DNA from: Meconema thalassinum
Lineage: Eukaryota; Arthropoda; Insecta; Orthoptera; Tettigoniidae
Direction of reading: 5' to 3'
Length of the DNA: 64,000 nucleotides
NCBI GenBank assembly: GCA_946902985.2
Contig: OX336391.1
Location: 148,689,545-148,753,544, forward strand
Below the pieces are notes generated by a model, which worked only from the letters and a program-made list of their open reading frames with translations, had not been told where the DNA came from and made no database searches. The stretch's first letter is position 1; every line of letters starts with the position of its first letter. The translations under genes were made by a program, and so were the position numbers. Shown here in pieces: positions 42,746 through 56,775 of the stretch.

Positions 42746-45700
42746 ATGAAAGCCGGATCTAAAGATCCTATAGGCTTTCATATAGCCGTGGTATATTGGA
42801 AAAAGTCTGTTTGTATGTATGTATGTATGTATGTATATATGTGCGTGACGTTTTTGCGTTTAGCAAAGTACAGGTCGCAATTTTCAAGATATCGAGTTGA
42901 AACTTGGTACGGTCAAAGAGTTGGGGCCTGTGACGAACCCTATTGTTGGGCGTTAAAATCGATGCAGGGCCGGACCTTTTTTTGGGGCCCTGAATTTCAT
43001 CCTATTTTTTTGAATCGATATATCTCGGAAACGGTTGGTCATATCGAAAAATGTTAAATGTACAGGTGTAAGATCTCCGCGGTATGCAACTTTTCTACTC
43101 GAAAAGATTTTTTCATATCTCTCGCCGTTTTCTTTTTTTGGGGCCCTGAAAATGTCCATTGTGTGTGACATTTTTGCGTCTAGCTAAGTACTGGTCGCAA
43201 TTTTCATGATATTAAGCTGAAATTTGGCACGGTGAAAGAGTTAGAGACTATGACGAATCGTATTGTTGGGCGTTAAAATCGGTGTAGGGCCGGATCTTTT
43301 TTGGGAACCCTGAATTTCTAACTGTTTTTTGGAATCGATATATCTCGGAAACGGTTGGTCGTATCGAAAAATGTCAAATGTACAGGTGTAAGATCTCCGC
43401 GGTATGCAACTTTTTTTCTCAGAAAGATTTTTTGATATCTCTCACCGTTTTCTTTTTTTGGGGCCCTGAAAATGTCCATTGTGCGTGACATTTTTGCGTT
43501 TAGCCAAGAACTGGTCGCAATTTTCAAGATATTAAGCTGCAATTTGGTACGGTGAAAGAGTTAGTGACTGTGACGAATCCTATTGTTGGGCGTTAAAATC
43601 GGTGCAGGGCCGGATCTTTTTTGGGGGCCCTGAATTTCAAACTTTTTTTTTGAATCGATATATCTCGTAAACGGTTGACCGTATCGAATAATGTTAAATG
43701 CATAGGTGTAAGATCTCCGCTGTATGCAACTTTTTTACTCAAAACGACTTTTTGATATGTCTCACCGTTTTATTTTTTGGGGGCCCTGAAAATGTCCATT
43801 GTGCGTGACATTTTTGCGTTTAGCTAAGTACTGGTCGTCATTTTCAAGATATTAAGCTGAAATTTGGTACTGTGAAAGAGTTAGTGACTGTGACGAATCC
43901 TATTGTTGGGCGTTAAAATCGGTGAAGGGCCGGATCTTTTGGGGGGGCCCTAAATTTCAAATTTATTTTTGGAATCGATATACCTCGTAAACGGTTGGTC
44001 GTATCGAAAAATGTTAAATGTACAGGTGTAAGATCTCTGCGGTATGCAACTTTTTTACTCAAAACGATTTTTTGATATCTCTCACCGTTTTCTTTTTTTA
44101 GGGCCCTGAAAATGTCCATTGTGCGTGACATTCTTGCGTTTAGCTAAGTACTGGTCGCAATTTTCAATATATTAAGCTGAAATTTGGTACGGTGAAAGAC
44201 TTAGTGACTGTGACGAATCCTGTTGTTGGGCGTTAAAATCGGTGCAGGGCCGAATCTTTTTTGGGGACATTGAATTCCAACCATTTTATTGGAAATGATA
44301 TATCCCGGAAACGGTTGATCGTATCGAATAATGTTAAAAGTATAGGTGTATGATCTTCGCGGTATGCAACTTTTTTACTCAAAACGATTTTTTGATATCT
44401 CTCACCGTTTTATTTTTGGGGGGCCCTGAAAATGTCCATTGTGCGTGACATTTTTGCGATTAGCTAAGTACTGGTCGCAATTTTCATGATATTAAGCTGA
44501 AATTTGGTACGGTGAAAGATTTTGTGAATGTGACGAATCCTATTGTTGGGCATTAAAAAAGGTGCAGGGCCGGATCTTTTTTGGGGGCCCAGAATTTCAA
44601 ACTTTTTTTGGAATCGATATATCTCGGAAACGGTTGATCGTATCGAATAATGTTAAAAGTATAGGTGTATGATCTCCGCGGTATGATACTTTTTTACTCA
44701 AATCGATTTTTTGATATCTCTCACCGTTTTATTTTTTGGGGGCCCTGAAAATGTCCATTATGCGTGACAATTTTGCGTTTAGCTAAGTACTGGTCGTCAT
44801 TTTCAACATATTAAGCTGAAATTTGGTACGGTGAAATAGTTAGTGACTGTGACGAATCCTATTGTTGGGCGTTAAAATCGGTGAAGGGCCGGATCTTTTG
44901 GGGGGGCCCGTAATTTCAAATTTATTTTTGGAATCGATATACCTCGGAAACGGTTGGTCGTATCGAAAAATGTTAAATGTACAGGTGTAAGATCTCCGCG
45001 GTATGCAACTTTTTTACTCAAAACGATTTTTTGATATCTCTCACCGTTTTCTTTTTTTAGGGCCCTGAAAATGTCCATTGTGCGTGACATTTTTGCGTTT
45101 AGCTAAGTACAGGTCGCAATATTCAAGATATCGAGCTGAATTTGGAGCGGTGAATGAGTTGGACCGTGTGAGGAAACCTGTTGTCGGGGGTTAAAAACGG
45201 TGCAGGGCCGGATATTTTTGGGGGGCCCTGAATTTCAGACTTTTTTTTGAATCGATATATCTCGGAAACGGCTGGTCTTATCTAAAAACGTTAAATGTAT
45301 AGGTGTAAGATCTCCGTGGTTGCAACTTTTTTACTCAAAACGATTTTTTCATATCTCTCACCGTTTTCTTTTTTGGGGCCCTGAAGATGTGCGTATGTGC
45401 GTGTCGTTTTCGGGTTTAGCAAAGTACAGGTCGCAATTTTCAAGATATTAAGCTGAAATTTGGAGCGGTAAAAGAAAGAAGGAAGGAAGATTGTAGTTTT
45501 ACGTGACCGTGAATCTTGTGATTATGAGCCGAGGGACCTCCTTTTTACGTGGAATCCGAACCACAGGACATGGCATTTCACTTCGAAAATCTCACATGCA
45601 TTGACCGGGAATCAGCGGTAAAAGAGCTAGAGCCTATGAGGAACCTTATTTTTGGGCGTTAAAATTGGTGCAGGGCCGGATCATTTTTGGGGGCCCTGAA

Positions 45701-46950
45701 TTTGAAAATCTTTTGGAATCGATATATCTCGGAGACGGTTGGTCATATCGAAAAATGTTAAATACACAGGTCTAAAATCTCCGCGGTATGCAACTTTCTT
45801 ACCCATAACGATTTTTTGATATCTCTCAGCGTTGTCTTTTTTTGGGGCCGTGAAAATGTACGTATGGGCGTGTCGTTTTTACGTTTAGCAAACTACTGGT
45901 CGGAATTTTCAAGATATCGAGCTGAAATGTGGTACGGGGAAAGAAATCGGGCCTGTGAGGAATTCTGTTTTCGGGCGTTAATATTGGTGCAGGGCCGGAC
46001 CTTTCTTTGGGGCCCTGAATTTCATTCTTTTTTTTACCCCGGATAATGTTTTGATATCTCTCACCGTTTTCCTTTTCTGGGGCCCTGAATGTCTTCCTTT
46101 TTTTTCCAACCGTTATATCTGGGAATCGGTTGGCCGTATCTAACAAAGTAAAATCTTCATGTGTATGATCTCAGTGGTTAGCAACTTTTTCAACCCTTAA
46201 GATTTTTTGATATCTCTCACCGTTTTGACTTTCTGCGGCCCTGAATTTCTTCCTTTTTTTTCGAACCGTTATATTTGGGAAACGGTTGGCCGTTTCGAAC
46301 GAAGTAAAATCTACAGATATAGGATCGCATTGATTAGCAACTTTTTTAACTCTTATGATTTTTTTATATCTCTCACCATTTTCCTTTTTTGGGGCCGTGA
46401 ATTTCATTCTTTTTTTCGAATCGTTATATCTCTGAAAGCGTCGATCCTATCAAAAAAAAGCTAAATCTACAGGTGTAAGATATCAGTGATTTGCAACTTT
46501 TCTACCCCTTATCAGATTTTGATATCTCTCACCGTTGTGATGATATTAAATGTTTTTGGTTTTTGAAAAAAAAAAGGGGGGCCCAAATGGATATAATAAC
46601 TGGTAAAAAATTCAACTGATGGCCTAATTGAATTCTACGGAAAATTATCTATAAAAAATCGTTTTAACCTTTTCAATAAGTTGAATCATGTATTTACAGC
46701 AGTAAGATATTTTCCACTTCCGAGGACGTCCGCCTTTCATAACCATGTGATGGTGTCACCATTGCCTAGAATAACATTTTATAATTTTCCAACATTTCCT
46801 CGCAATCGGGTCGAAGGTCTGAAATGCAATTCCGCAGGCCCTGCCGCCAACGAAGTAGTTGTTTGAGATTATAACCCCTCTTGCTGGCCCCTTTCTGCTA
46901 CGCCACGGTCTCATCAAAAGCAGGTCGTGCTGCGTGGACTCCTACTTGTT
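42746..46950 (+). repeat. Array unit E7 (short head, tail 1b)
   Basis: Hairpin 42746-42781. From about 43640 it copies E5: 43913 matches 34323, and 45816 matches 36547. One 321-bp repeat is missing near 45100. It includes the SINE copy at 45465-45625. The tail inverted arm at 46729-46743 has one mismatch. Confidence 0.87.
45465..45625 (-). repeat. Second copy of the SINE-like insertion
   Basis: Insert plus 11-bp target duplications (45465-45475 and 45615-45625) lie exactly 9269 bp from the first copy, in the same internal site. It was therefore copied by array duplication, not inserted again. Confidence 0.88.
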
Positions 46951-49900
46951 ATGAAAGCCGGATCTAAAGATCCTATAGGCTTTCATATAGCCGTGGTATA
47001 TTGGAAAAAGTCTGTCTGTATGTATGTATGTATGTATGTATGTATGTATGTGCGTGACGTTTTTGCGTTTAGCAAAGTACAGGTCGCAATTTTCAAGATA
47101 TCGAGCTAAAATTTGGTACGGTGAAAGAGTTGGGGCCTGTAACGAACCCTATTGTTGGGCGTTAAAATCGGTGCAGGGCCGGACCTTTTTTTGGGGCCCT
47201 GAATTTCATCCTATTTTTTTGAATCGATATATCACGGAAACGGTTGGTCGTATCGAAAAATGTTAAAGGTATAGGTGTAAGATCTCCGCGGTATGCAGCT
47301 TTTTTACTCCAAGCGATTTTTTTATATCTCTCACTGTTTTCTTTTTTTGGGGCCCTGAAAATGTCCATTGTGCGTGACATTTTTGCGTTTACCTAAGTAC
47401 TGGTCGCAATTTTCAAGATATTAGGCTGAAATTTGGTACGATGAAAGAGTTAGTGACTGTGACGAATCCTATTGTTGGGCGTTAAAATCGGTAAAGGGCC
47501 GGATCTTTTTTGGGGGCCCAGAATTTCAAACTTTTGTTGGAATCGATATATCTCGTAAACGGTTGATCGTATCGAAAATTGTTAAATGTACAGGTGTAAG
47601 ATCTCCGCGATATGCAACTTTTTCACTCAAAACAATTTTTTGATATCTCTCACCGTTTTCTTTTTTTGGGGCCCTGAAAATGTCCACTGTGCGTGATATT
47701 TTTGCGTTTAGCTAAGTACTGGTCGCAATTTTCAAGATATTAAGCTGCAATTTGGTACGGTGAAAGAGTTAGTGACTGTGACGAATCCTATTGTTGGGCG
47801 TTAAAATCGGTGCAGGGCCGGATCTTTTTTGGGGGCCCTGAATTTCAAACTTTTTTTTGGAATCGATAGATCTCGGAAACGGTTGATCGTATCGAAAAAT
47901 GTTAAATGTATGGGTGTAAGATCTCCGCGGTATGCAACTTTTTTACTGAAAAAGGATTTTTTGATATCTCTCACCGTTTTCTTTTTTTGGGGCCCTGAAA
48001 ATGTCCATTGTGCGTGACATTTTTGCGTTTAGCCAAGTACTGGTCGCAATTTTCAAGATATTAAGCTAAAATTTGGTACGGTGAAAGAGTTTGTGACTGT
48101 GACGAATCCAGTTGTTGGGCGTTAAGGTCGGTGCAGGGCCGGATCTTTTTTGGGGGCCCTGAATTTCTAACTGTTTTTTGGAATCGATATATCTCAGAAA
48201 CGGTTGGTCGTATCGAAAAATGTTAAAAGTACAGGTGTAAGATCTCCGTGGTATGCAACTTTTTTACTCAAAACGATTTTTTGATATCTCTCACCGTTTT
48301 CTTTTTTTGGGGCCCTGAAAATGTCCATTGTGCGTGACATTTTTGCGTTTAGCTAAGTACTGGTCGCAATTTTCAAGATATTAGGCTGAAATTTGGTACG
48401 ATGAAAGAGTTGGTGACTGTGACGAATCCTCTTATTGGGCGTTAAAATCGGTGCAGGGCCGGATCTTTTTTGGGAGCCCTGAATTTCAAACTTTTTTTTG
48501 GAATCGATATATCTCGTAAACGGTTGATCGTATCGAAAATTGTTAAATGTACAGGGGTGAGATCTCCGCGGTATGCAACTTTTTTACTCAAAAACTATTT
48601 TTTGATATCTCTCACCGTTTTCTTTTTTTGGGGCCCAGAAAACGTCCATTGTGCGTGACATTTTTGGGTTTAGCTAAGTACTGGTCGCAATTTTCAAGAT
48701 ATTATGCTGCAATTTGGTACGGTGAAAGAGTTAGTGACTGTGACGAATCCTATTGTTGGGCGTTAAAATCGGTGCGGGGCCGGATCTTTTTTGGGGGCCC
48801 TGAATTTCAAACTTTTTTTTGGAATCGATATATCTCGGAAACGGTTGATCGTATCGAAAAATGTTAAAGGTGTTGGTGTAAGATCTCCGCGGTATGCACC
48901 TTTTTTACTGAAAACGATTTTTTGATATCTCTCACCGTTTTCTTTTTTGGGGGCCCTGAAAATGTCCATTGTGCGTGACATTTTTGCGTTTAGCAAGGCA
49001 CAGGTCGCAATTTTCAAGATATCAAGCAGAAATTTGGTACGGTGAAAGAGCTAGGGCCTGTGAGGAACCCTATTGTTGGGCGTTAAAATCGGTGCAGGGC
49101 CGGACCTTTTTTTGGGGCCCTGAATTTCATCCCCTTTTTTGGAATCAATATATCTCGGAAACGGTTGGTCGTATCGAAAAATGTTAAAGGTACAGGTGTA
49201 AGATCTCCGTGGTATGCAACTTTTTTACCCAAAACGATTTTTTGATATCTCTCACCGTTTTCTTTTTTTGGGGCCCTGAAAATGTCCATTGTGCGTGACA
49301 TTTTTGCGTTTGGCTAAGTACTGGTCTCAATTTTCAAGATATTATGCTGAAATTTGGTACGGTGAAAGAGTTAGTGACTGTGACGAATCCTATTATTGGG
49401 CGTTACAATCGGTACAGCGACCTTTTTGGGGGGCCCTTAATTTCATCCCTTTTTTGGAATCGATATATCTCGTAAACGGTTGATCGTATCGAAAATTGTT
49501 AAATGTACAGGTGTAAGATCTCCGCGGTATGAAACTTTTTTACTCAAACAATTTTTTGATATCTCTCACCGTTTTCTTTTTTTGGGGCCCAGAAAATGTC
49601 CATTGTGCGTGACATTTTTGCGTTTAGCTAAGTACTGGTCGCAATATTCAAGATATTATGCTGCAATTTGGTACGGTGAAAGAGTTAGTGACTGTGACGA
49701 ATCCTATTGTTGGGCGTTAAAATCGGTGCAGGGCCGGATCTTTTTTGGGGGCCCTAATTTCAAACTTTTTTTTGGAATCGATATATCTCGGAAACGGTTG
49801 ATCGTATCGAAAAATGTTAAATGTATTGGTGTAAGATCTCCGCGGTATGCACCTTTTTTACTCAAAACGATTTTTTGATATCTCTCACCGTTTTCTTTTT

Positions 49901-51057
49901 CGGGGGCCCTGAAAATGTCCATTGTGCGTGACATTTTTGCGTTTAGCAAGGCACAGGTCGCAATTTTCAAGATATCAAGCAGAAATTTGGTACGGTGAAA
50001 GAGCTAGGGCCTGTGAGGAACCCTATTGTTGGGCGTTAAAATCGGTGCAGGGCCGGACCTTTTTTTGGGGCCCTGAATTTCATCCCCTTTTTTGGAATCA
50101 ATATATCTCGGAAACGGATGGTCGTATCGAAAAACGTCAAATGTAAAGGTGTAAGATCACCAGGGTATGGAACTATTTTACTCATAACGATTTTTTGATA
50201 TCTCTCACCTTTTTCTCTTTTTGGGGCCCTGAAAATGTCCATTGTGAGTGACATATTTGGGTTTAGAGAAGTACAGGTCGCAATTTTCAAGATATCAAAC
50301 TGAAATTTGGAGCGGTCACCAGCATGTTGGATTTTTGGTAACCAGGTTATTGAAAGTCCTATAGGTGAACTTATGTTCATAGCCCCTATGAACATTTAAA
50401 AATTCAGTTTGATTGATATAATAGATTCGTAGATATTGAGAACCATCTAAATATTTCGGATGGACGCCATGTTGGATTGTTATATGAATTGGCCATAGAG
50501 TCATGTACCATTAAAGAAAAATATTGCGTAGGTTCATTATTCAAACTTTCACCTCGATCGCATGATTAGGACACATGAAAATAAAAACTTAATTTGAAAA
50601 TTAGCACAGCCGCCATCTTGAGGTTATGTAAACAATTGAACCAAATTAAATACCAGTGCATTATAATGTGTATAAACATTTCCTGTGCCATGTTTCATTG
50701 CGTTTGGATCATTAAATCGTGAGAAAAGTCTATATAAAACTTTCAACTTCGCGTGGCCGCCATGTTCGTTTTGTAGTTAACCGTATTTTGAAAGTCTCAT
50801 AAGTGAACTTCCAGTGGTGCCCCTTATCTACGTACAAAATTTCAGGGTGATACCGGTAATAATTTCAGAGATATAGAATGCCGGTGAAATATTTCGCACA
50901 ACCGCCATCTTGAGGTTATGTAAACAATTGAACGAACTTAGATGTCAGGGCATTACAATGTGTATAAACACATACTGTACCAAGTCTCATTACGTTTGGT
51001 TGGTAAAATCGCGAGAAACGTCAATTTAAAGTCGCAACTTCGCTTGGCCGCCTTGTT
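46951..51057 (+). repeat. Array unit E8 (short head, tail 2)
   Basis: Hairpin 46951-46986. Copies E6 with three fewer repeats: the offset falls from 9269 to 8956 to 8312. Tail 2 is 50313-51057, again 745 bp. Confidence 0.87.
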
Positions 51058-53622
51058 ATGAAAGCCGGATCTAAAGATCCTATAGGCTTTCATATAGCCG
51101 TGGTATATTGGAAAAAGTCTGTCTGTCTGTCTGTATGTATGTATGTATGTATGTATGTATGTATGTATGTATGTGCGTGACGTTTTTGCGTTTAGCAAAG
51201 TACAGGTCGCAATTTTCAAGATATCGAGTTGAAACTTGGTACGGTCAAAGAGTTGGGGCCTGTGACGAACCCTATTGTTGGGCGTTAAAATCGGTGCAGG
51301 GCCGGACCTTTTTTTGGGGCCCTGAATTTCATCCTATTTTTTTGAATCGATATATCTCGGAAACGGTTGGTCATATCGAAAAATGTTAAATGTACAGGTG
51401 ATCAGATCTCCGCGGTATGCAACTTTTTTACTCGAAAAGATTTTTTCATATCTCTCGCCGTTTTCTTTTTTTGGGGCCCTGAAAATGTCCATTGTGTGTG
51501 ACATTTTGCGTCTAGCTAAGTACTGGTCGCAATTTTCATGATATTAAGCTGAAATTTGGCACTGTGAAAGAGTTAGAGACTATGACGAATCGTATTGTTG
51601 GGCGTTAAAATCGGTGTAGGGCCGGATCTTTTTTGGGGGCCCTGAATTTCTAACTGTTTTTGGGAATCGATATATCTCGGAAACGGTTGGTCGTATCGAA
51701 AAATGTCAAATGTACAGGTGTAAGATCTCCGCGGTATGCAACTTTTTTTCTCAAAAAGATTTTTTGATATCTCTCACTGTTTTCTTTTTTTGGGGCCCTG
51801 AAAATGTCCATTGTGCGTCACATTTTTGCGTTTTGCCAAGAACTGGTCGCAATTTTCAAGATATTAAGCTGCAATTTGGTACGGTGAAAGAGTTAGTGAC
51901 TGTGACGAATCCTATTGTTGGGCGTTAAAATCGGATCAGGGCCGGATCTTTTTTGGGGGCCCTGAATTTCAAACTTTTTTTTGGAATCGATATATCTCGG
52001 AAACGGTTGGTCATATCGAAAAATGTTAAATGTACAGGTGTAAGATCTCCGCGGTATGCAACTTTTTTACTCGAAAAGATTTTTTCATATCTCTCGCCGT
52101 TTTCTTTTTTTGGGGCCCTGAAAATGTCCATTGTGTGTGACATTTTTGCGTCTAGCTAAGTACTGGTCGCAATTTTCATGATATTAAGCTGAAATTTGGC
52201 ACGGTGAAAGAGTTAGAGACTATGAAGAATCGTATTGTTGGGCGTTAAAATCGGTGTAGGGCCGGATCTTTTTTGGGGGCCCTGAATTTCTAACTGTTTT
52301 TTGGAATCGATATATCTCGGAAACGGTTGGACGTATCGAAAAATGTCCAATGTACAGGTGTAAGATCTCCGCGGTATGCAACTTTTTTTCTCAAAAAGAT
52401 TTTTTGATATCTCTCACCGTTTTCTTTTTTTGGGGCCCTGAAAATGTCCATTGTGCGTGACATTTTTGCGTTTAGCCAAGAACTGGTCGCAACTTTCAAG
52501 ATATTAAGCTGCAATTTGGTACGGTGAAAGAGTTAGTGACTGTGACGAATCCTATTGTTGGGCGTTAAAATCGGTGCAGGGCCGGATCTTTTTTGGGGGC
52601 CCTGAATTTCAAACTTTTTTTTGGAATCGATATATCTCGGAATCGGTTGATCGTAACGAAAAATGTTAAATGTATTGGTGTAAGATCTCCGCGGTATGCA
52701 ACTTTTTTACTCAAAACGATTTTTTGATATCTCTCACCGTTTTCGTTTTTTGGGGCCCTGAATGTCTTCCTTTTTTTTTCCAACCGTTATATCTGGGAAT
52801 CGGTTGGCCGTATCTAACAAAGTAAAATCTTCATGTGTATGATCTCAGTGGTTAGCAACTTTTTCAACCCTTAAGATTTTTTGATATCTCTCACCGTTTT
52901 GATTTTCTGCGGCCCTGAATTTCTTCCTTTTTTTTCGAACCGTTATATTTGGGAAACGGTTGGCCGTTTCGAACGAAGTAAAATCTACAGATATAGGATC
53001 GCATTGATTAACAACTTTTTTAACTCTTATGATTTTTTTATATCTCTCACCATTTTCCTTTTTTGGGGCCGTGAATTTCATTCTTTTTTTCGAATCGTTA
53101 TATCTCTGAAAGCGTCGATCCTATCAAAAAAAGCTAAATCTACAGGTGTAAGATATCAGTGATTTGCAACTTTTCTACCCCTTATCAGATTTTGATATCT
53201 CTCACCGTTGTGATGATATTAAATGTTTTTGGTTTTTGAAAAAAAAAGGGGGGCCCAAATGGATATAATAACTGGTAAAAAATTCAACTGATGGCCTAAT
53301 TGAATTCTACGGAAAATTATCTATAAAAAATCGTTTTAACCTTTTCAATAAGTTGAATCATGTATTTACAGCAGTAAGATATTTTCCACTTCCGAGGACG
53401 TCCGGCTTTCATAACCATGTGATGGTGTCAGCATTGCCTAGAATAACATTTTATAATTTTCCAACATTTCCTCGCAATCGGGTCGAAGGTCTGAAATGCA
53501 ATTCCGCAGGCCCTGCCGCCAACGAAGTAGTTGTTTGAGATTATAACCCCTCTTGCTGGCCCCTTTCTGCTACGCCACGGTCTCATCAAAAGCAGGTCGT
53601 GCTGCGTGGACTCCTACTTGTT
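51058..53622 (+). repeat. Array unit E9 (short head, tail 1b)
   Basis: Hairpin 51058-51093, then GTCTGTCTGTCTG and TATG repeats. Short version of E7: the first-repeat variant GAGTTGAAACTTGGTACGG is shared. The region with the SINE is absent. Tail inverted arm at 53401-53415. Confidence 0.87.
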
Positions 53623-56600
53623 ATGAAAGCCGGATCTAAAGATCCTATAGGCTTTCATATAGCCGTGGTATATTGGAAAAAGTCTGTCTGTATGTATGTA
53701 TGTATGTATGTATGTATGTATGTATGTGCGTGACGTTTTTGCGTTTAGCAAAGTACAGGTCGCAATTTTCAAGATATCGAGCTAAAATTTGGTACGGTGA
53801 AAGAGTTGGGGTCTGTAACGAACCCTATTGTTGGGCGTTAAAATCGGTGCAGGGCCGGACCTTTTCTTGGGGCCCTGATTTTCATCCTATTTTTTTGAAT
53901 CGATATATCACGGAAACGGTTGGTCGTATCGAAACATTTTAAAGGTATAGGTGTAAGATCTCCGCGGTATGCAGCTTTTTTACTCCAAGCGATTTTTTAT
54001 ATCTCTCACTGTTTTCTTTTTTTGGGGCCCTGAAAATGTCCATTGTGCGTGACATTTTTGCGTTTACCTAAGTACTGGTCGCAATTTTCAAGATATTAGG
54101 CTGAAATTTGGTACGATGAAAGAGTTAGTGACTGTGACGAATCCTATTGTTGGGCGTTAAAATCGGTAAAGGGCCGGATCTTTTTTGGGGGCCCTGAATT
54201 TCAAACTTTTGTTGGAATCGATATATCTCGTAAACGGTTGATCGTATCGAAAATTGTTAAATGTACAGGTGTAAGATCTCCGCGATATGCAACTTTTTCA
54301 CTCAAAACAATTTTTTGATATCTCTCACCGTTTTCTTTTTTTGGGGCCTTGAAAATGTCCACTGTGCGTGATATTTTTGCGTTTAGCTAAGTACTGGTCG
54401 CAATTTTCAAGATATTAAGCTGCAATTTGGTACGGTGAAAGAGTTAGTGACTATGACGAATCCTATTGTTGGGCGTTAAAATCGGTGCAGGGCCGGATCT
54501 TTTTTGGGGGCCCTGAATTTCAAACTTTTTTTTGGAATCGATAGATCTCGGAAACGGTTGATCGTATCGAAAAATGTTAAATGTATGGGTGTAAGATCTC
54601 CGCGGTATGCAACTTTTTTACTCAAAACGATTTTTTGATATCTCTCACCGTTTTCTTTTTTGGGGGCCCTGAAAATGTCCATTGTGCGTGACATTTTTGC
54701 GTTTGGCTAAGTACTGGTCTCAATTTTCATGATATTAAGCTGAAATTTGGTACGGTGAAAGAGTTAGTGACTGTGACGAATCCTATTGTTGGGCGTTAAA
54801 ATCGGTACAGGGACCTTTTTGGGGGGCCCTTAATTTCATCCCTTTTTTTGGAATCGATATATCTCGTAAACGGTTGATCGTATCGAGAATTGTTAAATGT
54901 ACAGGTGTAAGATCTCCGCGGTATGCAACCTTTTTTACTCAAAACAATTTTTTGATATCTCTCACCGTTTTCTTTTTTTGGGGCCCTGAAAATATCCATT
55001 GTGCGTGACATTTTTGCGTTTAGCTAAGTACTGATCGCAATTTTCAAGATATTAGGCTGAAATTTGGTACGATGGAAGAGTTGGTGACTGTGACGAATCC
55101 TCTTATTGGGCGTTAAAATCGGCGCAGGGCCGGATCTTTTTTGGGAGCCCTGAATTTCAAACTTTTTTTTGGAATCGATATATCTCGTAAACGGTTGATC
55201 GTATCGAAAATTTTTAAATGTACAGGGGTGAGATCTCCGCGGTATGCAACTTTTTTACTCAAAAACTATTTTTTGATATCTCTCACCGTTTTCTTTTTTT
55301 GGGGCCCAGAAAACGTCCATTGTGCGTGACATTTTTGGGTTTAGCTAAGTACTGGTCGCAATTTTCAAGATATTATGCTGCAATTTGGTACGGTGAAAGA
55401 GTTAGTGACTGTGACGAATCCTATTGTTGGGCGTTAAAATCGGTGCGGGGCCGGATCTTTTTTGGGGGCCCTGAATTTCAAACTTTTTTTTGGAATCGAT
55501 ATATCTCGGAAACGGTTGATCGTATCGAAAAATGTTAAATGTATTGGTGTAAGATCTCCGCGGTATGCACCTTTTTTACTGAAAACGATTTTTTGATATC
55601 TCTCACCGTTTTCTTTTTTGGGGGCCCTGAAAATGTCCATTGTGCGTGACATTTTTGCGTTTAGCAAGGCACAGGTCGCAATTTTCAAGATATCAAGCAG
55701 AAATTTGGTACGGTGACAGAGCTAGGGCCTGTGAGGAACCCTATTGTTGGGCGTTAAAATCGGTGCAGGGCCGGACCTTTTTTTGGGGCCCTGAATTTCA
55801 TCCCCTTTTTTGGAATCAATATATCTCGGAAACGGATGGTCGTATCGAAAAACGTCAAATGTAAAGGTGTAAGATCACCAGGGTATGGAACTATTTTACT
55901 CATAACGATTTTTTGATATCTCTCACCTTTTTCTCTTTTTGGGGCCCTGAAAATGTCCATTGTGAGTGACATATTTGGGTTTAGAGAAGTACAAGTCGCA
56001 ATTTTCAAGATATCAAACTGAAATTTGGAGCGGTCACCAGCATGTTGGATTTTTGGTAACCAGGTTATTGAAAGTCCTATAGGTGAACTTATGTTCATAG
56101 CCCCTATGAACATTTAAAAATTCAGTTTGATTGATATAATAGATTCGTAGATATTGAGAACCATCTAAATATTTCGGATGGACGCCATGTTGGATTGTTA
56201 TATGTATTGGCCATAGAGTCATGTACCATTAAAGAAAAATATTGCGTAGGTTCATTATTCAAACTTTCACCTCGATCGCATGATTACGACACATGAAAAT
56301 AAAAACTTAATTTGAAAATTAGCACAGCCGCCATCTTGAGGTTATGTAAACAATTGAACCAAATTAAATACCAGTGCATTATAATGTGTATAAACATTTC
56401 CTGTGCCATGTTTCATTGCGTTTGGATCATTAAATCGTGAGAAAAGTCTATATAAAACTTTCAACTTCGCGTGGCCGCCATGTTCGTTTTGTAGTTAACC
56501 GTATTTTGAAAGTCTCATAAGTGAACTTCCAGTGGTGCCCCTTATCTACGTACAAAATTTCAGGGTGATACCGGTAATAATTTCAGAGATATAGAATGCC

Positions 56601-56775
56601 GGTGAAATATTTCGCACAACCGCCATCTTGAGGTTATGTAAACAATTGAACGAACTTAGATGTCAGGGCATTACAATGTGTATAAACACATACTGTACCA
56701 AGTCTCATTACGTTTGGTTGGTAAAATCGCGAGAAACGTCAATTTAAAGTCGCAACTTCGCTTGGCCGCCTTGTT
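53623..56775 (+). repeat. Array unit E10 (short head, tail 2)
   Basis: Hairpin 53623-53658. Copies E8 at an offset of about 6671, dropping to 5718 near 55750, i.e. three repeats fewer. Tail 2 is 56031-56775 (745 bp). Confidence 0.87.
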
